64,000 nucleotides of DNA from Gammaproteobacteria bacterium (GCA_020851435.1 JADZCS010000227.1:1-64000); one strand, 5' to 3'. Positions 42,827 to 51,582 are shown, numbered from the stretch's first letter. Notes: a model not told the origin generated them from the sequence alone. Numbers and translations: made by a program.

Positions 42827-43570
42827 TTACTCGTCGTCGTCCTCGTCGTCGGCCGGCGCGGCCTTCTTGCCGGCCTTGCCCGCAGGGCCCGACCTGGGCA
42901 GCGTGCTGGGCATCGGCCGCAGCCGCGACTTGGCGCGGGCACCGAACACCACTACGGTCTTGCCGCGCGCGGTGAGCAGGCCCTGTTCCTCGAGCGCCTT
43001 GAGCACGCGGCCCGCCATTTCGCGGGAGCAGCCGACCAGCCGCGACAGTTCCTGGCGGCTGACCTTGATCTGCATGCCCTGCGGATGCGTCATCGCATCG
43101 GGCTCGTTGCAGAGGTCCATGATCTGGTGCGCGACGCGGCCCGTGACGTCGACGAAGGCCAGGTCGCCCAGCTTCTGGTTGGTGCGGTCCAGCCGCGTCG
43201 CGAGCTGCGTGGCGAGCTCGAACACGAGGCCGGGGCTTTCCGAGGCGATCTGGCGGAAGCGCGGATAGGTCATCTCGGCGAGTTCGCACTGCGTGCGAGT
43301 GCGAACCCAGGCGCTGCGCTGCTGGTTGTCCGCGAACAGGCCCATCTCGCCGAAGAACTGGCCCTTGTTGAGGTAGGCCAGCACCATCTCGTTGCCTTCC
43401 TCGTCCTCGATCATCACTTCCACGGAGCCGCGGATGATGTAGTAGAGGACGTCCGGCGTGTCGCCGGCGTGGATCAGTACGGTCTTGGAGGGGACGGCGC
43501 GCACCCGGCAGTAGCCCAGGAAGCGGTTGATCGCCGGTATGTCCGTGAAAGCTTTGACGGTGTCTTGCAT
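42827..43570 (-). CDS. Crp/Vfr/Clp-like cyclic-nucleotide-binding transcriptional regulator with extended acidic C-terminal tail
   Basis: 'FFGEMGLFADNQQRSAWVRTRTQCELAEMTYPRF', HTH 'VSRQELSRLVGCSREMAGRVLKALEEQGLLTARGKTVVVFG'; tail ends 'APADDEDDDE'. Confidence 0.93.
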   Translation of the reverse strand: MQDTVKAFTDIPAINRFLGYCRVRAVPSKTVLIHAGDTPDVLYYIIRGSVEVMIEDEEGNEMVLAYLNKGQFFGEMGLFADNQQRSAWVRTRTQCELAEMTYPRFRQIASESPGLVFELATQLATRLDRTNQKLGDLAFVDVTGRVAHQIMDLCNEPDAMTHPQGMQIKVSRQELSRLVGCSREMAGRVLKALEEQGLLTARGKTVVVFGARAKSRLRPMPSTLPRSGPAGKAGKKAAPADDEDDDE

Positions 43571-43668
43571 GCGTCCCTCGCACCGACGGCCCTGTCGGTG
43601 GCATTCCTTGTATTACACGCCGAGGCGCGCTGCAACAGAAGTCCGCTAAAAGGGATGCGCGGACGGGG

Positions 43669-44310
43669 TCACAGGCGGTAGGCGGTGTGCGTCATCACCT
43701 TCGAGACGAGCGTCATGGCACTGCGTACCGGCAGTGGCAGAGGCGCGCCACCGGCATCGATCGCGGACTTTCCGTGTTCGACCTCGTCCTGCTTCATCTG
43801 CTCGAGGATGGCGCGACTGCGCTCGTCGTCGGCGGGCAGTCGGCGCAGGTGATCCTCCAGGTGTCCTTCCACCTGACGCTCGGTCTCGGCCATGAAGCCG
43901 AGGCTCCAGCGGTCGCCGAGCTTGCCGGCGATGGCGCCGAGCGTGACCGACCCGGCATACCACAGGGGGTTGAGCAGGCTGGTCCGCGAACCGAGTTCGT
44001 CCAGGCGCGACTTGCACCAGGCCAGGTGGTCGCCTTCCTCGACGGCGGCGTGCTCCAGCATCGCCCGGATCGCCGGTTGTTCGGCGGTCAGGGACTGGCC
44101 GTGATAGAGGCCCTGGGCGGCCACTTCGCCGGCGTGGTTGATGCGCATGAGTCCGGCCACGTGGCGGCGGCTGGCGGGGTCGGTTACCGCCTCCGGCTGG
44201 TTGCCGGCCGGGTTCGGGCGGCTGGCAGGGGGGGTGCCGAAGGTGGCCCGGAGGGCCTGGTCGGCGCGGGAAATCCATTCGTCGAGCGGCGTCAGGGTGC
44301 GATCTGGCAT
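43669..44310 (-). CDS. coq7: 2-polyprenyl-3-methyl-6-methoxy-1,4-benzoquinone monooxygenase
   Basis: '[26 protein letters not shown]', '[16 protein letters not shown]' diiron motifs. Confidence 0.96.
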   Translation of the reverse strand: MPDRTLTPLDEWISRADQALRATFGTPPASRPNPAGNQPEAVTDPASRRHVAGLMRINHAGEVAAQGLYHGQSLTAEQPAIRAMLEHAAVEEGDHLAWCKSRLDELGSRTSLLNPLWYAGSVTLGAIAGKLGDRWSLGFMAETERQVEGHLEDHLRRLPADDERSRAILEQMKQDEVEHGKSAIDAGGAPLPLPVRSAMTLVSKVMTHTAYRL

Positions 44311-44406
44311 GATGTAGACATTATATAGGCACGGTGGATTCGGGGTGTCCCGGCCGGGTTGCAGGGGGTCCAGGGACGGCCCCGTGACCGGGTCCAAAAT
44401 ACCCCT

Positions 44407-44435
44407 TTGCATTGCGGCCCGATAACCACTAAAAT
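44407..44435 (+). promoter_or_regulatory. Candidate sigma70 promoter for rplM-rpsI: TTGCAT-17-TAAAAT
   Basis: -35 44407-44412, -10 44430-44435, 42 nt upstream of rplM ATG. Confidence 0.6.
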
Positions 44436-44476
44436 TGCCGCCCTTTCAAGCACCCGACCCTTCTCAGGGGCTCAAG

Positions 44477-44908
44477 ATGAAGACGGTTTTTGCGAAACCA
44501 GAGACGGTTCGCCGCGACTGGTATGTAGTTGATGCGTCCGGCCGTACCCTCGGCAGGCTCGCGTCTGAAATTGCTTTCCGCCTGCGCGGCAAGCACAAGC
44601 CCGAGTTCACCCCGCACGTGGATTGCGGTGACAACATCATCGTCGTCAACGCCGAGCGCGTGGCCGTCACCGGCCACAAGCTGCGCGACAAGATGTATCA
44701 CCACCACACGGGGTACATGGGCAACCTCAAGTCGATCTCCCTGGGCAAGCTCCTCAACGAGCACCCCGAGCGGGCGATCGAGTTCGCGGTCAAGGGGATG
44801 CTCCCCAAGAACATCCTCGGCCGCGCGATGTTCAAGAAGCTGCACGTGTTCGCGGGTCCCGCGCACCCGCACGCGGCCCAGCAGCCCAAGCCGCTCGAGC
44901 TCGCGTAA
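44477..44908 (+). CDS. rplM: 50S ribosomal protein L13
   Basis: '[58 protein letters not shown]'. Confidence 0.99.
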   Translation: MKTVFAKPETVRRDWYVVDASGRTLGRLASEIAFRLRGKHKPEFTPHVDCGDNIIVVNAERVAVTGHKLRDKMYHHHTGYMGNLKSISLGKLLNEHPERAIEFAVKGMLPKNILGRAMFKKLHVFAGPAHPHAAQQPKPLELA

Positions 44909-44934
44909 GCGGGCGGCCACATAGGAACCGACAG

Positions 44935-45327
44935 ATGCCCGTGAACACGAACAACGGCACCGGCCGCCGCAAGACGGCCACCGCCCGCGTCCGCCTGCTG
45001 CCCGGCAGCGGCAAGATCACCGTCAATGGCCGTCCGGTGGACGAGTTCTTCGGCCGCAAGACTGGCCCGATGATCGTCCGCCAGCCGCTCGAACTCACCC
45101 AGATGACCGACAAGTTCGACATCTTCGTGCAGGTCGATGGCGGCGGCGTCACCGGCCAGGCCGGCGCGATCCGTCACGGCATCACCCGTGCGTTGATGCA
45201 GTACGACGAGACGCTGCGCAGCCCGCTGCGCGTCGCCGGCTTCGTGACGCGCGACGCCCGTGAGGTCGAGCGCAAGAAGGTCGGTCGTCGCAAGGCCCGC
45301 CGCGGCACGCAGTTCAGCAAGCGCTGA
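44935..45327 (+). CDS. rpsI: 30S ribosomal protein S9
   Basis: '[36 protein letters not shown]', '[17 protein letters not shown]'. Confidence 0.99.
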   Translation: MPVNTNNGTGRRKTATARVRLLPGSGKITVNGRPVDEFFGRKTGPMIVRQPLELTQMTDKFDIFVQVDGGGVTGQAGAIRHGITRALMQYDETLRSPLRVAGFVTRDAREVERKKVGRRKARRGTQFSKR

Positions 45328-45365
45328 TCCGCGGGCTCCTGGCGAACCCTTCTCCGACACGCTTT

Positions 45366-45439
45366 TGGGGGATCGTCTAGCGGTAGGACAACGGACTCTG
45401 ACTCCGTTTACCTAGGTTCGAATCCTAGTCCCCCAGCCA
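45366..45439 (+). tRNA. tRNA-Gln (anticodon CTG), 3' CCA encoded
   Basis: Acceptor TGGGGGA/TCCCCCA, anticodon arm ACGGA-CTCTGAC-TCCGT, T-arm CTAGG-TTCGAAT-CCTAG, then GCCA. Confidence 0.96.
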
Positions 45440-45446
45440 ATGCCAG

Positions 45447-45481
45447 CAGGGCCGGTCGAAAGACCGGCCCTGTTTGCTTTT
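45447..45481 (+). terminator. Rho-independent terminator after tRNA-Gln
   Basis: CAGGGCCGGTC-GAAA-GACCGGCCCTG (11-bp perfect stem, GAAA loop) followed by TTTGCTTTT. Confidence 0.9.
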
Positions 45482-45537
45482 GGGCCCGCGGAAAACATAT
45501 CCCTGCTTCTGGCCGGCCGGAAACGTGTGCTAGGCTC

Positions 45538-45558
45538 ATCATAAGCATTGCTTATGAT
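45538..45558. promoter_or_regulatory. Perfect 21-bp palindromic operator candidate upstream of marR-emrAB
   Basis: ATCATAAGC-ATT-GCTTATGAT, ending 12 nt before the marR ATG. Confidence 0.8.
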
Positions 45559-45570
45559 AGGGCGCCCCGC

Positions 45571-46047
45571 ATGGCCGATTCTCCCATCCAGGACCCGGGC
45601 CTCGGCTTCCTGATCACCGACCTCGCGCGGCTGATCCGCGACGACTTCACCGCGCGCATGGCCGACATCGGCATGACCCAGGCGCAGTGGCGCGTGCTCA
45701 CGCATCTCGCGCGCATGGAGGGTTGCCGCCAGGCCGAGCTCGCCGAGATCCTCGAGGTCGCGCCGATAACGCTCGCCCGCCTGCTCGACCGCCTCGAGGA
45801 ATCGGGCCTCATCGAGCGACGCCCCCGGCCCGGCGACCGCCGCGCCGTGCAGCTGATGCTGACGCCCAAGGCGCGCCCGCTCATCCGCAAGATCTGGGCG
45901 CGCGGCGCGCAGACGCGCACCGTCGCGCTGACCGGCGTCAGCGACGCGGAACGCGATGCGATGTTCGCGACGCTCATCCGCATGCGCGACAACCTCGCCG
46001 CGCGTCCCGCGCCGTCGCGGCGCACGGGAGGCAGCCATGGCCGCTGA
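45571..46047 (+). CDS. MarR family transcriptional regulator
   Basis: 'MTQAQWRVLTHLARMEGCRQAELAEILEVAPITLARLLDRLEESGLIERRPRPGDRRAVQLMLTPKA'. Confidence 0.96.
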   Translation: MADSPIQDPGLGFLITDLARLIRDDFTARMADIGMTQAQWRVLTHLARMEGCRQAELAEILEVAPITLARLLDRLEESGLIERRPRPGDRRAVQLMLTPKARPLIRKIWARGAQTRTVALTGVSDAERDAMFATLIRMRDNLAARPAPSRRTGGSHGR

Positions 46048-47077
46048 ACGCCCGAACTGGATTCGCCGGATATTCCTCTGGGGCCTGCCGGCGGTGGCGG
46101 TCGCCGGCCTGGTTGCGTTCATGCTCGCGCCCGTGATCGAAGTGTCGACGGAGGACGCCTACATCAAGGCCGACAAGACCGTCGTCGGCGCCGAGATCGA
46201 CGGCGTGGTCCGCGAGCGGCTCGTGGCAGAGAACGAGGCGGTGAAGGCCGGCCAGCTGGTGCTCGTGCTCGACACGCGCGAAGCGGAGATCGACCTCGCC
46301 GAGGCGGAGTCAACGCTGGCCGGCGTGCGGCGTGACTACGCGACGCTGCGCGCGCAGCTCGCCTCGCGCAAGGCGGAACTCGAGGCCGCCAGGCGCGAGG
46401 CAGCCTATGCGGCCCGCGAGCAGGCGCGGCAGCGCGAACTCGAGTCGCTGAAGCTGGTCTCGGTAGCAAGGCTCGACGAGGCCGCGCACGTCGCCGACCT
46501 CGCGGCGGGGCGTGTCGCGGTCCTCGAGGGGCAGGTTGCCGAGATCGAGACCCGCCTGGGCATGCCGCGCATCACGCGGGTCGAGGACGGCGCCGATTAC
46601 CAGCGCGCGGCGACCGCGGTGGCGCGCGCCCGGCTGACCCTCGAGCGCGCGCGCGTAGTGGCGCCGCGCGCCGGCATCGCCAGCAAGCTCCCGCAGGTGG
46701 GCGACCGCCTGCGCCAGGGCTCGCCGGCGTTCGCGATCATCGACGATTCGCGGCCGTGGCTGGAGGCCAACTTCAAGGAAACCGAGCTGGGCCACCTGCG
46801 CGTCGGCCAGGCGGCGGAACTGCAGGTCGATGCCTATCCCGGCGAGACCTGGCAGGGTCGGGTCGAGAGCATCGCGCAGGCGACCGGCGCCGAGTTCTCG
46901 GTGCTGCCCCCGCAGAATGCGAGCGGCAACTGGGTGAAGGTCGTGCAGCGCGTACCGGTGCGCATCGCCGTGACCGGTGGCCCCGAAGGCCATGCGCTGC
47001 GCGCTGGAATGAGCGTCGTGGTCACGGTCGACGTCCGCCCCGCGGCCAGGCCCGCGACAGGTACCGGCGGTGTCTGA
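46037..47077 (+). CDS. HlyD/EmrA-like membrane fusion protein
   Basis: N-terminal TM, 'VSTEDAYIKADKTVVGAEIDGVVRERLVAENEAVKAGQLVLVLDTREAEIDLAEAE', 'PWLEANFKETELGHLRVGQAAELQVDAYPG'. Confidence 0.95.
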   Translation: MAAERPNWIRRIFLWGLPAVAVAGLVAFMLAPVIEVSTEDAYIKADKTVVGAEIDGVVRERLVAENEAVKAGQLVLVLDTREAEIDLAEAESTLAGVRRDYATLRAQLASRKAELEAARREAAYAAREQARQRELESLKLVSVARLDEAAHVADLAAGRVAVLEGQVAEIETRLGMPRITRVEDGADYQRAATAVARARLTLERARVVAPRAGIASKLPQVGDRLRQGSPAFAIIDDSRPWLEANFKETELGHLRVGQAAELQVDAYPGETWQGRVESIAQATGAEFSVLPPQNASGNWVKVVQRVPVRIAVTGGPEGHALRAGMSVVVTVDVRPAARPATGTGGV

Positions 47078-48611
47078 AGCCGCGGTCAAGATGACGCCGG
47101 CGGCCCGCAGGCTGCTGGTCGCGTCGCTGATGTGCGCGACCGTCATGTACACGCTGGACACCACGATTGCGAACGTGGCGCTGCCGCACATGCAGGGCAG
47201 CGTGCAGGCTTCGCAGGAACAGATCGCCTGGGTGCTGACCTCCTACATCGTGCTCAGCGCGATCGTCACGCCGCTGACCGGATTCCTGGCGCAGCGTTTC
47301 GGCCAGCGCAGGCTGCTGCTGTCCTGCGTCGGCGGCTTTACGGTGGCGTCGATGGCCTGCGGACTAGCCACCTCGCTGCCGGAACTCGTGGCCTTCCGCA
47401 TGCTGCAGGGCGCATTCGGCGCCGGGCTCGTGCCGATTTCCCAGATCGTGCTGCTGCAGGTCTACGCGCGCGAGCAGTACGGGTCGGCGACCGCAGTGTG
47501 GGGCATGGGCATCATGGTCGGGCCGATCCTCGGGCCCACCCTCGGCGGCTGGCTCACCGAGATGTATGGCTGGCGCTGGGTATTCTTCATCAACCTGCCG
47601 GTCGGCATCCTGGCGATGATCGGGCTCGCCGCCGCGGTACCCCGCGACCGCGACCTGAAGCCCAAGTCCTTCGATGCCCTGGGCTACGGGCTGCTCGCCA
47701 TCGCGATCGCCTGCTTCCAGATGTGCCTCGATCGCGGCAACGGCGAGGACTGGTTTGCCTCGACCGAGATCCAGCTGACGGCTTTCGGCTCGGTGCTGTT
47801 CCTGTACATGTTCGTGGCGCATTCGATGACTGCGCCGCGGCCGTTCTTCGAGCGGGCGCTGTTCCGCGACCACAACTTCGTGGTCGGGGCGCTGCTGATC
47901 TTCGCCCTGGGCCTGATGATGCTGTCGACGATGGTGCTGATGCCGGGGTTCCTGGAACAGCTGCAGGGATACCCTGTGTCCACCGTCGGCTGGCTGCTCG
48001 CACCGCGCGGCGTCGGCACCATGCTCACCATGTTCGTGGTCGGCAAGGTGACGAACCGCGTCGACGCACGCTGGCTGGCAGGGGTCGGCATCGTGTTGAT
48101 CGCGGTGTCCATGCTGCAGGCGGCAGCCTTCAACATCGACGTCGGCTGGGAAGCCGTCGCCTTCTCTGGCTTCGTCCAGGGACTGGGCATGGGCCTGACC
48201 TTCGTGCCCATCACCACCGCCGCCTTCATGACGCTCGCGCCGGAACTCCGCGCCGAGGGCAGCGCGCTGTTCAGCCTGCTGCGCAACCTGGGCGCCAGCG
48301 TCGGGATCTCGATCGTGGTGACTCTGCTGTCGCGCGACCTGCAGGCCAACCAGGCGCGCCTCGTCGAGCACCTCGGCACTTTCGACGAAGCCAAGTGGCG
48401 CCTGGCGGAGGAGGTCGCGGGCAGCACGATGGCGCCGCAGCTACTCGCCGCCGAGGTACAGCGCCAGGCGGCCTCGATTGCCTACATCAACGAGTTCGCC
48501 GTGATGATCGTCGTGACCGTGGTGGCCTTTCCGCTGCTGTTCCTGATGCGCCCCCCGGCCAGGGAGCAGGCCCGGCGCGCCGCGGCTGCCCCGGTCGCCG
48601 CCGCGGACTGA
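47070..48611 (+). CDS. DHA2-family MFS drug efflux transporter (EmrB-like), GTG start
   Basis: 'MYTLDTTIANVALPHMQGSVQASQEQIAWVLTSYIVLSAIVTPLTGFLAQRFGQRR'; 14-TM-type hydrophobicity. Confidence 0.95.
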   Translation: MSEAAVKMTPAARRLLVASLMCATVMYTLDTTIANVALPHMQGSVQASQEQIAWVLTSYIVLSAIVTPLTGFLAQRFGQRRLLLSCVGGFTVASMACGLATSLPELVAFRMLQGAFGAGLVPISQIVLLQVYAREQYGSATAVWGMGIMVGPILGPTLGGWLTEMYGWRWVFFINLPVGILAMIGLAAAVPRDRDLKPKSFDALGYGLLAIAIACFQMCLDRGNGEDWFASTEIQLTAFGSVLFLYMFVAHSMTAPRPFFERALFRDHNFVVGALLIFALGLMMLSTMVLMPGFLEQLQGYPVSTVGWLLAPRGVGTMLTMFVVGKVTNRVDARWLAGVGIVLIAVSMLQAAAFNIDVGWEAVAFSGFVQGLGMGLTFVPITTAAFMTLAPELRAEGSALFSLLRNLGASVGISIVVTLLSRDLQANQARLVEHLGTFDEAKWRLAEEVAGSTMAPQLLAAEVQRQAASIAYINEFAVMIVVTVVAFPLLFLMRPPAREQARRAAAAPVAAAD

Positions 48612-48612
48612 C

Positions 48613-49272
48613 TCAGCGCTTCAGGGTCGTGATGCCGCTCGCGCCCGCGATCACCAGCACGTCGGCCGGCCGGCGCGCGAACAAGCCGTTGCACACCACG
48701 CCCGCCAGCTGGTTGATCTCGCCCTCCAGCGCGGCGGGATCGGTGATCTCGAGGTTGTGCACGTCCAGGATCACGTTGCCGTTGTCGGTGACGACCCCCT
48801 CGCGATAGACGGGCTGGCCGCCCAGGCGCACGAGCTGCCGGGCCACGTAGGAACGCGCCATGGGCACGACCTCTACCGGCAGGGGGAATCGGCCGAGTAC
48901 GTCCACGAGCTTGGAGTCGTCGACGATGCAGACGAAGCGCTGCGATGCGGCCGCCACTATTTTCTCGCGGGTGAGGGCCGCGCCGCCGCCCTTGATGAGC
49001 TGCAGGTGGCGGGTCGCCTCGTCGGCGCCGTCCACGTAGACCTCGAGTTCGCCGACGGAGTTGAGGTCCATGACCTCGATGCCGGCTGCCTGCAGGCGCG
49101 CGGTGCTGGCCTGCGACGAGGACACGGCGCCCTTGATGCGCTGCCGCATGGAAACGAGGCAGTCGATGAAGTGATTGACCGTCGAGCCGGTGCCGACACC
49201 GACCACCATCCCGTCCTTTACCCATTCAAGCGCCGCTTCGGCTGCGGCACGCTTCCTGGCGTCTGCGCTCAT
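48613..49272 (-). CDS. rpiA: Ribose-5-phosphate isomerase A
   Basis: '[18 protein letters not shown]', '[30 protein letters not shown]'. Confidence 0.97.
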   Translation of the reverse strand: MSADARKRAAAEAALEWVKDGMVVGVGTGSTVNHFIDCLVSMRQRIKGAVSSSQASTARLQAAGIEVMDLNSVGELEVYVDGADEATRHLQLIKGGGAALTREKIVAAASQRFVCIVDDSKLVDVLGRFPLPVEVVPMARSYVARQLVRLGGQPVYREGVVTDNGNVILDVHNLEITDPAALEGEINQLAGVVCNGLFARRPADVLVIAGASGITTLKR

Positions 49273-49312
49273 GCCGTGTTCTCCTGGCTGCAATCACCGT
49301 ACCCCGGAAACG

Positions 49313-49338
49313 ACTGTGCCCGCTTTCGCGGGCACAGT
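49313..49338 (-). terminator. Hairpin, candidate (weak) terminator downstream of the Lys-rich peptide gene
   Basis: ACTGTGCCCGC-TTTC-GCGGGCACAGT 11-bp perfect stem; only a short T-tract on the minus strand. Confidence 0.5.
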
Positions 49339-49398
49339 TGAGTCTGCAGAACAGCGGCGGGTCTTTCGATCAACCGCCGTTCCGGCTACTCGAGGGCT

Positions 49399-49461
49399 TA
49401 CTTCTTCTTAGCAGCCTTCTTCGTAGCCTTCTTCTTCGCAGCTTTCTTCTTCGTTGCCATG
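49399..49461 (-). CDS. 20-aa lysine/alanine-rich peptide MATKKKAAKKKATKKAAKKK (not in ORF track)
   Basis: ATG..TAA on minus strand, SD CAGGAGA at 49469-49475 (7-nt spacing), sigma70-like TTGCAA-16-TATACT at 49522..49495. Confidence 0.6.
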
Positions 49462-49494
49462 ATCGGATCTCCTGTCGGGTTAATCCGGGGACGA

Positions 49495-49522
49495 GTATAT
49501 ACATGCTTGACGGGATTGCAAG
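49495..49522 (-). promoter_or_regulatory. Candidate sigma70 promoter of the Lys-rich peptide gene
   Basis: -35 TTGCAA 49517-49522, 16-bp spacer, -10 TATACT 49495-49500 (minus strand). Confidence 0.55.
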
Positions 49523-49689
49523 CAAGCGCTAGTCACAAAAAAATTCCGCGATGGAACCGTCGCCGCGCCGCGCGTGATGCAAGAGTCGTGCAAGCGCGCG
49601 AAGCGCCGCCGATCACGCGCGCCGGCGGCGAATTTTCCGCGAATGTCGCGATCGACGGAAACACCGTAAATTTCCCTGCGAAATTCATC

Positions 49690-50220
49690 TCAGTCGATGC
49701 GCTCGCCGGCGCGCGCCATCACGCAGCGGAACTCGGCGGGACTGACCGGCGTGATCGAGAGGCGGTTGCCTCGCCTGAGCACCTGCATGTCGCGCAGATC
49801 CCGCTCGGAAAGCGCTCGAAGCGCCTCCAGCGTCACCGGTTGCGCAAATCTGCGCAGCAGCTGGACGTCGACGACGTACCACGTCGGCTTCGACGGGTCG
49901 CTCTTCGGATCGAAGTGTGAGTCGTCCGGATCGAACGCGCTCGGGTCGGGATAGCCCTCCCTCGCGATCCGCATGACGCCGTAGATGCCGGGCACCTCGC
50001 AGCTCGAGTGATAGAAGAAGGCGAGGTCGCCCTTCTTCATTTCGTCGCGGAGCATGTTGCGGGCCTGGAAGTTGCGAACGCCGTCCCAGTGCGTGGTCTT
50101 GCGCGGGCGCCTCGCGAGGTCGTCGATGCTGAAAACCGAGGGCTCCGACTTCATGAGCCAGTAGCGCGGGCCTTCATCCGGAGCTGTTTTTTGCCTTGCA
50201 GCAGGCTTCGCGACGGGCAT
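49690..50220 (-). CDS. EVE domain-containing protein (thymocyte nuclear protein-like)
   Basis: 'RYWLMKSEPSVFSIDDLARRPRKTTHWDGVRNFQARNMLRDEMKKGDLAFFYHSSCEVPGIYGVMRI'. Confidence 0.95.
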   Translation of the reverse strand: MPVAKPAARQKTAPDEGPRYWLMKSEPSVFSIDDLARRPRKTTHWDGVRNFQARNMLRDEMKKGDLAFFYHSSCEVPGIYGVMRIAREGYPDPSAFDPDDSHFDPKSDPSKPTWYVVDVQLLRRFAQPVTLEALRALSERDLRDMQVLRRGNRLSITPVSPAEFRCVMARAGERID

Positions 50221-50793
50221 TCAGACTCCTTGGGGTTCATGTGGCCGACTGCGTTGAAAGCCGGCGGGCGTGACGATGCCCCAGACCGGCACGTCCCAGG
50301 CGTGGGACGGCAGTTCGGGCAGCAACTGGAATTCGTGGACGAAGGCGACCAGGCGCGGTTGACGCCAGTGGCTGCGTTGCGCGAGGAAGGCGAAGTGCCG
50401 GTCGTAGAAACCGGCGCCCATGCCGAGCCGGTTGCCGCTGAGGTCGATCGCCACGGCGGGAACGATGACGAGGTCGAGCCAGCGCGGGGCGATGGCTCGT
50501 CCGTCCATCGCGAAGTGCATGCGGCGGCGGCGGAAGTCGTCGATGACCGGCAGGTAGACCTGGCAGCCGCGGCGCGTTGCGGCCGCGATGAGCGGCCGCG
50601 GGTCGAGTTCGCCGTCCATCGGCAGGTAGGCGGCGATGCGCGCGCCCGGTCGCAGCAGGCCCGCAGCCGCGAACGCGCGGCATGCGGCCAGCGCCGCGAT
50701 GCGCTGGTGTTCGGCCCCAAGGCCGCGGCGTGTGCTGCGCAGGGCGCGGCGCAACTCGCGGCGATCATCGACCGGCATGGTCACCTGGTTCAT
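50221..50793 (-). CDS. ygfA: 5-formyltetrahydrofolate cyclo-ligase
   Basis: 'ELRRALRSTRRGL', 'DLVIVPAVAIDLSGNRLGMGAGFYDRHFAFL'; downstream of 6S RNA and zapA. Confidence 0.93.
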   Translation of the reverse strand: MNQVTMPVDDRRELRRALRSTRRGLGAEHQRIAALAACRAFAAAGLLRPGARIAAYLPMDGELDPRPLIAAATRRGCQVYLPVIDDFRRRRMHFAMDGRAIAPRWLDLVIVPAVAIDLSGNRLGMGAGFYDRHFAFLAQRSHWRQPRLVAFVHEFQLLPELPSHAWDVPVWGIVTPAGFQRSRPHEPQGV

Positions 50794-50803
50794 CGGGAGA
50801 GGA

Positions 50804-50991
50804 GGCGCCACCCGCCTGTGCCGTATTGGATCGTCGCTCCCGACCGGAGCAACAGGTGGGGCTAACTGCAGCAGTAAAGGCTTCCCGCTCGAGGCGGGCC
50901 TGCACACTCTTGCCGCAAGATACGGCCCCTGGGTTTTTCAAATTAGGGTCGAGAGGTTCCCGAACCCGCCTCGAACACCGCAGGTGGCGCC
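50804..50991 (-). ncRNA. ssrS: 6S RNA
   Basis: Between zapA and ygfA on the same strand (canonical locus); minus strand reads ggcgccacctgcggtgttcgaggcgggttcggg...aagcctttactgc...ggtggcgcc with GGCGCCACC/GGTGGCGCC closing stem. Ends set by that stem. Confidence 0.88.
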
Positions 50992-51031
50992 AGACCATAG
51001 CCTGCGCGTCGGGACGGCAGGCGTCAAACTG

Positions 51032-51352
51032 TCAGAGTTCCAGCTGCTGGCCCTGCTCGAGGGCCGACTCGACGCGCTCGCGCAAGGAGCGCAGGCGCGC
51101 GGCGAGTTCCGCGTCGGCGTCTTCGTCGGGCACGGCATTGCGCGCCACGAGCAGCTCGGCCGCGATGTTGAGCGCCGCCATCACCGCCACGCGGTCGAGG
51201 CCGACCACCTTGCCGGTGTCACGGATCTCTTTCATCTTGCCGCTCAGGTATTCGGCAGAAGCGATCAGCGCAGGGCGCTCGTCCACCGGGCAGGCCACCT
51301 GGTATTCCTTCTCGAGGATGCGGATGCCCACTCGCGTGACTTCGGCGTTCAT
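51032..51352 (-). CDS. zapA: Cell division protein ZapA
   Basis: 'TRVGIRILEKEYQVACPVDERPALIASAEYLSGKMKEIRDTGKVVGLDRVAVMAALNIAAELL'. Confidence 0.95.
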   Translation of the reverse strand: MNAEVTRVGIRILEKEYQVACPVDERPALIASAEYLSGKMKEIRDTGKVVGLDRVAVMAALNIAAELLVARNAVPDEDADAELAARLRSLRERVESALEQGQQLEL

Positions 51353-51582
51353 GCCCCGCTCTCCATGGACTTGAGCCGTCCGATCATCGCCTCGACGCGC
51401 GCCCGCACCTGCTCGTTCTTCTGCAGCAGGGCGGCCCGCTCGCCGGCGAGCGCCTCGTGGCGCTGGCGCAGGGCGCGGTTCTCGTCCTTCAGTTGCGTGA
51501 CGACCTCGACGAGATCCTGGATGCGCCTTTCCAGGCGCTTCAGTTCCGCATCGACGGCCGATCTGGGCTGTACGTCCGACAT
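51349..51582 (-). CDS. ZapB-like coiled-coil protein (TIGR02449 type)
   Basis: 77 aa coiled coil 'ELKRLERRIQDLVEVVTQLKDENRALRQRHEALAGERAALLQKNEQVRARVEAMIGRLKSME' overlapping zapA. Confidence 0.85.
   Translation of the reverse strand: MSDVQPRSAVDAELKRLERRIQDLVEVVTQLKDENRALRQRHEALAGERAALLQKNEQVRARVEAMIGRLKSMESGA

Noticed and set aside
39283-42975. 1230-aa plus-strand ORF across purC/djlA/rpe
   Set aside because: Spans several well-supported genes on both strands in another frame; a GC-driven stop-free frame.
49690-50220. EVE domain gene as part of a modified-base defence system
   Set aside because: EVE domains do occur with McrBC-type systems, but here the gene lies in the housekeeping ygfA-zapA-rpiA neighbourhood with no restriction or nuclease partner.
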